Source: Bacteroidaceae bacterium (GTDB lineage: Bacteria > Bacteroidota > Bacteroidia > Bacteroidales > Barnesiellaceae_A). From it: a DNA stretch of 32,125 nt. The position numbers were made by a program, and so were the translations under genes. The stretch spans positions 1-32,125 of the forward strand of contig JAFQRE010000038.1 of assembly GCA_017410245.1 (NCBI GenBank), given 5' to 3'. This document shows positions 25,236 through 32,125 of the stretch, one piece after another. The notes beneath the pieces are model-generated. The model worked only from the letters and a program-made list of their open reading frames with translations. It searched no databases and was not told where the DNA came from. How positions within the stretch are numbered: the stretch's first letter is position 1; every line of letters starts with the position of its first letter.

Positions 25236-27176
25236 ATGAAAACTCAAATCAGAAAAACTATGCTATGCTTGGCTGCGTTGTTGGCTTGTTGCAACGTTGC
25301 CTTTGCTCAAATGATGGAGTCGGTAACATGGACTCAAGAATTGAAAATGGTTTCGGATACCGAGGCCGAGTTGATATTCAATGCAACCATCGAAGAAGGT
25401 TGGCACCTCTACACAACAGATGTGCCCGAAAATGGCCCTATGCCCGCTGCATTGCGCGTGGACGTAATGGAGGGTGTTGAGCTTGTTGGTTCACTCCAAG
25501 GTGTTGGTGACGTTCACACCGAATTCGATGAAATGTTTGAGATGGAGATCAGCTTCTTCTCAAATAGTGCGCAATTCGTACAACGTGTCAAATTTAGTGA
25601 CCCCGAAAATTATCGTTTTGAAGGTCTTTTTGAAGGTCAAACTTGTACAAGTGGTGCATGTATGCCTGTTGAATGTCCCTTTAGCTATTCAAAAGGTGCT
25701 GCGGCAGCTACAGAGGCTCCCGCTGAGGACTCGGCTATAGCCAATCCTTTGTGGACTCCTGTTATTGAGCAATTGAACGCAGCCGGTAATGCTGCTGCTG
25801 ATGCTGCTGCCGATAATCAATCGCTCTGGGCTATCTTCTTGGCAGGTTTCGTGGGTGGTTTGGTTGCCCTCTTTACTCCCTGTGTATGGCCCATCATTCC
25901 TATGACTGTAAGTTTCTTCTTGAAACGTTCAAAAGACCGTTCACAAGGTATTCGTGATGCTGTGCTTTATGGTATTTTCATCATTGTTATCTATGTAACT
26001 TTGGGTCTTCTTGTAACACTCATCTTTGGTGCAAGTGCTTTGAATGCGCTCTCTACCAATGCTATCTTCAACATCATCTTCTTCTTGATGTTGGTTGTAT
26101 TTGCAGCATCTTTCTTTGGTGCATTTGAGATTACACTTCCTGCTTCTTGGAGCAACGCTATGGATAGCAAGGCTGAGAAGACTACAGGTCTTTTGAGTAT
26201 CTTCTTCATGGCCTTTACTTTGGCTCTTGTATCGTTCTCTTGTACAGGTCCTATCATTGGTTTCTTGTTGGTTGAGATTTCGACTACAGGTTCTATCATT
26301 GCCCCCACAATGGGTATGTTTGGCTTTGCTGTTGCTTTGGCTTTGCCTTTCACACTCTTTGCGCTCTTCCCCTCTATGCTCAAGTCGGCTCCCCGTTCGG
26401 GTGGTTGGATGAACAGCATTAAGGTTGTTCTCGGTTTTATTGAGTTGGCTTTGTCATTGAAGTTCCTCTCGGTAGCCGACCTTGCTTATGGTTGGGGCTT
26501 GCTCAACCGTCCTACATTCCTCGCTTTGTGGATTGTAATCTTTGCTTCGTTGGGCTTCTACTTGGTAGGCAAACTCAAATTCCCCCACGATGACGATCTC
26601 CCCTATGTATCGGTTCCCCGCTACTTCTTGGCTATGATTTCGTTTGCATTTGCCATCTACATGGTTCCCGGTTTGTGGGGCGCACCTTGTAAGGCCGTCA
26701 GCGCATTTGCTCCTCCCATGTACACTCAAGACTTCAGTCTCTATGTAGATGAGGTTGAGGCCGAGTATCACGACTACGACCAAGGTATGCAAGCAGCTTT
26801 GCAGATGGGCAAACCCGTCTTGGTAGACTTTACCGGCTATGGTTGTGTAAACTGCCGTGAGATGGAGGCATCTGTATGGACCGACGATAAAGTACGTGAC
26901 ATCATGCGTGAGGACTTTGTTCTTGTATCGCTCTATGTCGATGATAAGACACCTCTTGCAGTGCCTATGGAGGTAGTAGAGAATGGTCAAAAGCGTACAT
27001 TGAAGACTGTAGGTGATAAGTGGAGCTTCTTGCAACGTTACAAATTCGGCGCAAATGCTCAACCTTTCTATGTAATTCTCGACAATGAGGGTAATCCTCT
27101 CTCGGGCTCTTATGCTTTCGATAAAGACGTAGAGCACTTCTTGGATTTCCTCAACACAGGTCGTGAAAATTATTGA
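25236..27176 (+). CDS. dsbD: Thiol:disulfide interchange protein DsbD-type
   Basis: A 646-residue inner-membrane protein in the three-part DsbD layout. After a signal peptide (1-24) comes a periplasmic nDsbD-like domain (about 26-150) with a CX4C pair, Cys137 and Cys142 (CTSGAC). Then a membrane domain with about eight helices (about 198-480) has its redox cysteines Cys216 (TPCVWP) and Cys336 (FSCTGP). A C-terminal thioredoxin domain (about 515-646) has CVNC (Cys537, Cys540). It moves electrons from cytoplasmic thioredoxin to periplasmic acceptors. The natural acceptor here is the TlpA-like protein of the same operon. It is the last gene, ended by a good terminator. Confidence 0.93.
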   Translation: MKTQIRKTMLCLAALLACCNVAFAQMMESVTWTQELKMVSDTEAELIFNATIEEGWHLYTTDVPENGPMPAALRVDVMEGVELVGSLQGVGDVHTEFDEMFEMEISFFSNSAQFVQRVKFSDPENYRFEGLFEGQTCTSGACMPVECPFSYSKGAAAATEAPAEDSAIANPLWTPVIEQLNAAGNAAADAAADNQSLWAIFLAGFVGGLVALFTPCVWPIIPMTVSFFLKRSKDRSQGIRDAVLYGIFIIVIYVTLGLLVTLIFGASALNALSTNAIFNIIFFLMLVVFAASFFGAFEITLPASWSNAMDSKAEKTTGLLSIFFMAFTLALVSFSCTGPIIGFLLVEISTTGSIIAPTMGMFGFAVALALPFTLFALFPSMLKSAPRSGGWMNSIKVVLGFIELALSLKFLSVADLAYGWGLLNRPTFLALWIVIFASLGFYLVGKLKFPHDDDLPYVSVPRYFLAMISFAFAIYMVPGLWGAPCKAVSAFAPPMYTQDFSLYVDEVEAEYHDYDQGMQAALQMGKPVLVDFTGYGCVNCREMEASVWTDDKVRDIMREDFVLVSLYVDDKTPLAVPMEVVENGQKRTLKTVGDKWSFLQRYKFGANAQPFYVILDNEGNPLSGSYAFDKDVEHFLDFLNTGRENY

Positions 27177-27195
27177 TAATTTCACATAACATTTT

Positions 27196-27240
27196 CAACA
27201 GAGGTCGTCATCATTGCGAGGGCGGCCTCTGTTGCTTTTG
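27196..27240 (+). terminator. Terminator of the thioredoxin/Omp28/DsbD operon
   Basis: CAACAGAGGTCG (27196-27207) pairs with CGGCCTCTGTTG (27223-27234) over 12 bp, including one G-T pair. CTTTTG follows. Confidence 0.8.
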
Positions 27241-27327
27241 TATCATGTTGTTACGTGTGTTACTATCGGCTACTTGAGGGGCTGTTTTATTATTTAGTGG
27301 GGCGATTGTGCGATTTTGGTTGTTTGG

Positions 27328-27360
27328 TTGTGATTTATATGCCCAAAATTGTTATCTTTG
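27328..27360 (+). promoter_or_regulatory. Promoter of the Crp/Fnr-family regulator
   Basis: TTG (27328-27330), a 22-bp spacer and a perfect TATCTTTG box (27353-27360). The ATG at 27381 follows after about 15 nt. Confidence 0.65.
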
Positions 27361-27380
27361 TACATTCTATAAAAGAAACG

Positions 27381-27959
27381 ATGGAGGAATTTAAGAAATT
27401 ATTGTCGGAGGAGGCCCCTTTTAAATTGTCTGATGCCATGATGGATATATTCTGTGCATCGATGGAAGAAGTGCGACTCAAACGTTACGATGTCTTAATA
27501 AAAAGTGGTGTGCTGGATAATAATATCTATGTCGTTAAGAAAGGTATTTTGCGTCGAGCCTATCATGTGGGTGACAAGACTGTAACTAAGAGCTTTGCTA
27601 CAAGTGGCTCGGTATTGATTTCGTGGCATTGTTATTTTCTCAATCAACCCTCGTTTTCGATGTTTGAGGCTTGCTGTGACTCGGTGGTAATGCGTGTTTC
27701 GAAGGAGCGCTTCGATGAACTTATTGCTATATCGCATGAGTTTGCCCGTTGGGCGCTGAGCATAGCTCATGCTACACTTTATCTCGATGAGTATAAATCG
27801 AGTGTGATACGAGGCGATATCAAAGAACGATATATAGCTTTGATAAAAAAACGTCCCGAAATCATGCGTGATGTTCCTCTCGGTTTTATAGCCTCATATT
27901 TGGGTATAACCCAGCCTCATCTCAGTCGCATTCGCAAAGAATTGGTGGCTGGCAAATAA
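27381..27959 (+). CDS. Crp/Fnr-family transcriptional regulator
   Basis: A 192-residue cytoplasmic regulator. The N-terminal cyclic-nucleotide-binding-type beta-roll spans about 10-115 (LKRYDVLIKSGVLDNNIYVVKKGILRR). A long helix follows, then a C-terminal helix-turn-helix at about 163-188 (GFIASYLGITQPHLSRIRKEL). It lacks an N-terminal cysteine cluster, so it is not an oxygen-sensing FNR, and the ligand is unknown. The frame is open 42 codons further upstream, but the promoter lies inside that stretch, so the start is at 27381. It is monocistronic between two terminators, so its targets cannot be inferred from an operon; the flanking redox operon and surface genes are candidates. Confidence 0.88.
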   Translation: MEEFKKLLSEEAPFKLSDAMMDIFCASMEEVRLKRYDVLIKSGVLDNNIYVVKKGILRRAYHVGDKTVTKSFATSGSVLISWHCYFLNQPSFSMFEACCDSVVMRVSKERFDELIAISHEFARWALSIAHATLYLDEYKSSVIRGDIKERYIALIKKRPEIMRDVPLGFIASYLGITQPHLSRIRKELVAGK

Positions 27960-28025
27960 ACGCGATTAGAGCCGTATTGATAGGATTAGGGGTTTGTATT
28001 AAATATTATATTTTGTTGATTTAAT

Positions 28026-28063
28026 GTATATTCTCATCTTAACAGGTGGGAATATACTTTTTT
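28026..28063 (+). terminator. Terminator of the Crp/Fnr-family gene
   Basis: GTATATTC (28026-28033) pairs perfectly with GAATATAC (28050-28057). The inner TCATC/GGTGG pairs extend the stem around a TTAACA loop, and TTTTTT follows. Confidence 0.85.
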
Positions 28064-28119
28064 GATATTTGGTAAAAAATGCGATATGGCATAAAATGTG
28101 ATAACGTGTATAAATTATT

Positions 28120-28127
28120 TAAATTTG
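28120..28127 (+). promoter_or_regulatory. -7 box upstream of the 1171-residue surface protein
   Basis: TAAATTTG is a perfect TAnnTTTG box, 115 bp before the ATG at 28243. The expected -33 TTG is absent (TGTG at 28097-28100). The long leader contains a weak GTGCC/GGCAC hairpin (about 28127-28158) and nothing else recognisable. Confidence 0.4.
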
Positions 28128-28242
28128 TGCCTTAAGGAATTAAGTCTCTTTTGGCACCTTTTATCGGCTTTACTATATGCATAAAAATGTGTGAAGCCCC
28201 CAAGAGTAGATGCGATAAAGATATTAATAAAATTAGTCATAT

Positions 28243-31200
28243 ATGAAAAACGGAAGAATTGTTATTGCACTGATTATGAGCATGCTTATGTCAGGCTTTG
28301 CTTACGCCGATGCAGCAAGGGTAGTGTTTTCGGCCGATTTTAATGAGGGATACAATGCCGAAGGTTGGGTTGTATCTGATGCTAATAGTGATGGTCTTAC
28401 ATGGAGTATAGACCCGCAATTGAACGGATACATCTATAATGGTATGTCATCGTCTCAACCTGCCGAAGATTGGTTGTTCACACCTTCTGTTGAAGTAGAA
28501 GCCGGTAAATCGTATATCTTGAGTTATACTATAGCGCAACGAGGTTGCTTCGATGCCGACCATGTAACTGTGTGCTATGGTAGCTCGGCAAATCCTCAAG
28601 CTATGGAAAATGTAGTAAGGGAAGAGTCGTACGATATGCATGGAGGAATGACAACTCGTAGATGCCGTCTTTACATAGAGCAAGATGCACAATATGTGTT
28701 GGGTCTGAAACTTACTGCGCCTGCCGGTAATGGTATCGTTTCGCTTAAGAGCATTTCGCTTGAAGAAGCAGATGCTTGTGCAATACGCCCCATTCCGGCT
28801 ATGGTTGCCAATGTAGAGGGACAGACTGTGAAACTCAAGTGGGTGAATCCTATAAAAGATGTAGAGGGTGTTTATATCAGTACCCACTTCAATGTGCATG
28901 TATATGTTGATGATGTCTTGGTAGAAATAATTGAGGATATGGCTCCAGGCAAAGAGCATGAATATGTATATACACCTGCCACATTCTCAGGCAAACATAC
29001 CATATCTCTTGCCGTAGAGTCTAATGGCTATATGTCGGAGAAGATAGGCAAGGAACTCAATTTTGATGATGTAAAAGGCACATTGTCTCCCGTATATACT
29101 TTCCCGCTAAAGAAGAAAGCCGACTTTGAAGCATGGGGCGTGGAAAACCTTGATAATGATGTTGCTAAATGGGTGTATTACTCAGGTACTGCATATATAT
29201 CGACTATGGGAAAAAGTGTAAACGACTGGCTTATTACACCGGCGTGTGAACTTGAGTCGGGTGTTAGATATGTGTTGTCTTATGAAATAGCAACAAGTCG
29301 CGACTTCCCTGCATCTCTCGATGTAACATTAGGAACTTCGCAGACTTCCACTTCTCAAAATACTATTTTGGCTTCATACAACGATTTATATCAAAATGGT
29401 TATGGCTCGTACCAAACTGCACAATTTACTGTAGAAAGCTCCGGTACATATTACTTTGGTTTCCACGCGCTATATGTAGGTAACTCCTTAGATGTTCGCA
29501 ATATCACTATCAACACCATAGATGCAACAGGTGAAGTAGAAGAGGAGGAACTCGTGTATGAGTTTGAAGAAGATTCCATAATGATGGATAATGTAAATGG
29601 CGATTTGAATATAAGTGAACCCTATCATCAACGTTTGTCGTCGGAGGGTATAGAACTTTATGGCGTATTTACAAATGCAAATATTGATGAGTATACACTT
29701 GCTCCAAAGGGTATATATCATATGGTTCCACAGGAAAATGAGTACTTCGTCGATCTCGAAAATCCTACATTGGCAATGGGATTGGCCGGAGGCTGTGTGT
29801 ATCATGATGGAAAATTGTATGGAAACGTGTATGATGAAACAGCAAATTATCAGGCCGAATTTCCGGTTTGGACTGTGATGGACGCTAAAACATATGAAGT
29901 ATTATCAGAGACACGATTGAATGATAATTGTGAAAATACCACTATCTCATTAGCCTATGATGAGACAAGTGATAAGATATATGGTCTTGTAAAAGATTAC
30001 GTAGATACTTGGCTCGTTGAGATTGAGCCTGAAACCGGTGAAATGAAGCGTATAGGAGACCGTTTGTTTTATGATTCGAGATACCAGAAATATTTAGCTC
30101 TTGCTTGTAGCCTTGATGGCGAGTTGTATTGCGTATATATGGAAGAAGATAGCTATGATGGAGATCAAAAACAATATTTGACACGTGTAAATAAAGAAAC
30201 CGGAGCGCTTGCTACGATAGGTCAGATTACCGGCGTTAATATGATGCCTGATGATATGCTTATCAACTTCAAGATGCGTCAAGCATTGTTCTTCAATCAT
30301 CAAACCGGCAAGATGTATTGGTTCTTCTGTAGTTCAAGCTCCGCTCTTGGTGGCATGTATGGAGCTATCTTTGAGTTGAATACCATCAATGCTAATGCTT
30401 CGTTGCAAACATGGCGAAATGATGTGTGGGCTATAAGTGGTGCCTACTTCGTAGAACCTGATTTGGGTGCTCCCGCCATTATTACCAATATTTCTTACAC
30501 ACCTGCATACGAAGGCGCACTCAAAGGAAATATTAAATTTACACTCCCTACAACAACTTATGGAGGTAAAGAATTGGACAGCTCACTTATCTATAGGGTG
30601 GTTAATAATGCCAATGATAGTGTGATTTGTCAAGGAACTGCACTCCCCGGTGATATGATAACACATGAGTACAATGCCCAAGAGGGAATTTATGATTTGT
30701 CGTTGGTGGCAAGTAATGCGTATGGTGATGGTACTGTAGCCTCATATACCATTCTTGTAGGATATGATATACCCGATGCACCTCAAAATGTACGTTTGAC
30801 AGATAATGGTATGACGACTGTTATGCTTACTTGGGATGCTCCTGATATGGGTGTTCATGGTCAACCCTACGATAAAAATAAAATTACATATGAAATATTG
30901 CGTTACCCCGATGATGCAATTGTTGCTACCGGCCTTACAGAAACATACTTTGAGGAGACTCATGGTGCCGATATGACCCGATATATGTATGCTGTATTCT
31001 CATGTGTAGACGGAGAGCGTATTAGAGGTCGTATATCTAATGATGTGGTTGTTGGAGAGCCTCTTTTGCCTCCTTATGGCGGTGTGTTTATGGAAGAATC
31101 GGATATGCGAAATTATTATACCATTCTCGATTTAAATAAAGACTATTATACATGGACCTATGATGGCTCTACCGGAGCTGCATTCTATCCCTATAACTAT

Positions 31201-31758
31201 CAACTTGCGGCCGATGATTGGATGATATCGCCACCCATGCAATGTTATGAAGGTGATGTATATACCCTTACATTCTCGGCTTTTTCTACAGCACCAGATA
31301 ATCTTGAATCGTTGTTGGTGACATTTGGTGATGGCAAGACTCCCGATAGTCAAAGTACAACATTGATTGATTTCCCCGAATTGCCCGCTATCGATGAGGA
31401 GAGTGTGATAGATGTGTATAGTGTAGATATTACTGTGCCCCAATCGGGTGTATATTACTATGGCTTCAAGGCATATTCGCAACCATGGCATAGCTATTTG
31501 TATTTGTATGATGTGAAATTTGATAAAAAAACAGATGGAGCCATAGACAATACTGAGACTCAATATCGTAATTTCACAGCTTATAACTTCAATAATGGTA
31601 TTGCTGTAATAAATCCTCAAGCCCAAGATATAGCAATTTATTCGGTAAGTGGTGTATTGATGCATCAATCGGATTCTCGTGAGTATCATGTAGAACTTGC
31701 CCCCGGTGTTTATGTTGTACGTTCGGCCTCTTCTGTTGTGAAGGTTGTAGTGCGATAA
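28243..31758 (+). CDS. Large surface protein: three anchor-J-like domains, beta-propeller, Fn3, sorting tail
   Basis: An 1171-residue protein with signal peptide (1-22). Three choice-of-anchor J/cleaved-adhesin-like domains are at about 27-175, 283-428 and 944-1100. Each has the family motif (AEDWLFTPSV, VNDWLITPAC, ADDWMISPPM). Between the second and third lies a stretch with repeated LYG/IYGLV/MYWFF-type blades (about 465-740), probably a beta-propeller, then Ig/Fn3-like domains (about 745-940, PDAPQNVRLT..GMTTVMLTWDAP). The last 55 residues resemble a T9SS sorting domain (IAIYSVSGVLM, LAPGVYVVR, ending KVVVR). No protease or glycosidase motif is seen. It is probably a surface adhesin or glycan-binding protein. 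The next gene, 62 bp downstream, starts a similar protein. Confidence 0.8.
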   Translation: MKNGRIVIALIMSMLMSGFAYADAARVVFSADFNEGYNAEGWVVSDANSDGLTWSIDPQLNGYIYNGMSSSQPAEDWLFTPSVEVEAGKSYILSYTIAQRGCFDADHVTVCYGSSANPQAMENVVREESYDMHGGMTTRRCRLYIEQDAQYVLGLKLTAPAGNGIVSLKSISLEEADACAIRPIPAMVANVEGQTVKLKWVNPIKDVEGVYISTHFNVHVYVDDVLVEIIEDMAPGKEHEYVYTPATFSGKHTISLAVESNGYMSEKIGKELNFDDVKGTLSPVYTFPLKKKADFEAWGVENLDNDVAKWVYYSGTAYISTMGKSVNDWLITPACELESGVRYVLSYEIATSRDFPASLDVTLGTSQTSTSQNTILASYNDLYQNGYGSYQTAQFTVESSGTYYFGFHALYVGNSLDVRNITINTIDATGEVEEEELVYEFEEDSIMMDNVNGDLNISEPYHQRLSSEGIELYGVFTNANIDEYTLAPKGIYHMVPQENEYFVDLENPTLAMGLAGGCVYHDGKLYGNVYDETANYQAEFPVWTVMDAKTYEVLSETRLNDNCENTTISLAYDETSDKIYGLVKDYVDTWLVEIEPETGEMKRIGDRLFYDSRYQKYLALACSLDGELYCVYMEEDSYDGDQKQYLTRVNKETGALATIGQITGVNMMPDDMLINFKMRQALFFNHQTGKMYWFFCSSSSALGGMYGAIFELNTINANASLQTWRNDVWAISGAYFVEPDLGAPAIITNISYTPAYEGALKGNIKFTLPTTTYGGKELDSSLIYRVVNNANDSVICQGTALPGDMITHEYNAQEGIYDLSLVASNAYGDGTVASYTILVGYDIPDAPQNVRLTDNGMTTVMLTWDAPDMGVHGQPYDKNKITYEILRYPDDAIVATGLTETYFEETHGADMTRYMYAVFSCVDGERIRGRISNDVVVGEPLLPPYGGVFMEESDMRNYYTILDLNKDYYTWTYDGSTGAAFYPYNYQLAADDWMISPPMQCYEGDVYTLTFSAFSTAPDNLESLLVTFGDGKTPDSQSTTLIDFPELPAIDEESVIDVYSVDITVPQSGVYYYGFKAYSQPWHSYLYLYDVKFDKKTDGAIDNTETQYRNFTAYNFNNGIAVINPQAQDIAIYSVSGVLMHQSDSREYHVELAPGVYVVRSASSVVKVVVR

Positions 31759-31820
31759 TCCTATATATGTGATAAAATAAAAAATAAATAAAACTATTGT
31801 CTAACTAATTCTTTAAACCA

Positions 31821-32125
31821 ATGAACAAAGCTTTGAAGAAAATTTTAGCTCTATTCTTGGCCGTACTATGTTACGCCGGAATAGCTACCGCTGCAGAGCC
31901 TGTTGCGTTTGAAATCTTTGAGAACTTCGACGACGACAGTCACTTTGCCAATGGTGGTATTGTACCCGATGGTTGGGCATCGACCGGTACATACGACTAT
32001 GCACGTCCTTATCGTTGCTATAGCTGGGACGCCGGTGTAATGCCTCACAGTGGCGATTACATCTTGTTCTCACAAGACCAAATCGGTTCGGACCGTGACG
32101 AGGTTGTTTTCACTCCTATGATGAA
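31821..32125 (+). CDS. Secreted anchor-J-type protein, N-terminal part (runs off right edge)
   Basis: The first 101 codons of a gene cut by the window end. It has a signal peptide (MNKALKKILALFLAVLCYAG..ATA, cleaved near residue 24). The start of a choice-of-anchor J/cleaved-adhesin-like domain follows (FEIFENFDDDSHF, PDGWAS, SGDYILFSQDQ, DEVVFTPMM). The start is chosen for the signal peptide. It lies 62 bp after the preceding surface-protein gene on the same strand without a terminator between them, so the two may be cotranscribed. The length and C-terminus are unknown. Confidence 0.8.
   Translation, partial: MNKALKKILALFLAVLCYAGIATAAEPVAFEIFENFDDDSHFANGGIVPDGWASTGTYDYARPYRCYSWDAGVMPHSGDYILFSQDQIGSDRDEVVFTPMM

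Noticed and set aside
25991..26419. 142-codon open frame opposite the membrane domain of dsbD
   Set aside because: It is Lys/Ala-rich, the typical reverse of a transmembrane coding region.
26454..27185. 243-codon open frame opposite dsbD
   Set aside because: It is antisense to a well-supported gene, lacks any recognisable motif, and arises from codon composition.
27255..27380. N-terminal extension of the Crp/Fnr-family regulator by 42 codons
   Set aside because: The TATCTTTG promoter box lies inside it, and family-like sequence starts at 27381.

Overview
The window looks like a chromosomal segment of a gut- or host-type Bacteroidales bacterium (phylum Bacteroidota). Three things support this. 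Most genes have TAnnTTTG-type -7 promoter boxes, often with a TTG/TTTG element 19-22 bp upstream. There are few Shine-Dalgarno sequences. The protein families are typical of the group: T9SS-type C-terminal sorting domains, choice-of-anchor J/cleaved-adhesin domains, Omp28-like lipoproteins, a DUF6029-like barrel and a YbiT-like ABC-F protein. Family names come from memory of motifs, not from a database search. No tRNA, rRNA, CRISPR array or complete insertion sequence was seen.

Layout. Bases 1-45 hold the first 15 codons of a leftward tyrosine recombinase, so a mobile element probably begins at or near the left edge, followed by a 325-bp non-coding stretch. Then come trpS (minus), a 690-residue protein with a TerD-like C-terminus (minus), a divergent low-molecular-weight tyrosine phosphatase (plus), a small outer-membrane-barrel-like protein (plus), and a leftward three-gene ECF sigma operon (membrane protein, sigma factor, short membrane protein). 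From 6909 to 12341 lies one 1810-residue secreted multidomain pectin methylesterase. Two back-to-back terminators separate it from a leftward ABC-F/Dabb operon. Next is a leftward Wza-Wzc polysaccharide-export pair without glycosyltransferases, divergent from an iron-sulfur L-serine dehydratase.

The most interesting block is 19397-27176: six same-strand genes with a promoter at the head and a terminator at the end. They encode a periplasmic TlpA-like thioredoxin (WCKPC), a DUF6029-like outer-membrane barrel, an Omp28-like lipoprotein (CVNC), a Cys-containing T9SS-type secreted protein, a large T9SS-type secreted protein with an embedded thioredoxin-like CGWC site, and a DsbD-type inner-membrane electron transporter. 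Together they could pass reducing power from the cytoplasm through the periplasm and outer membrane to surface proteins. This reading is an inference. After it come a Crp/Fnr-family regulator, an 1171-residue surface protein with three anchor-J-like domains and a probable beta-propeller, and the start of another secreted protein cut off by the right edge.
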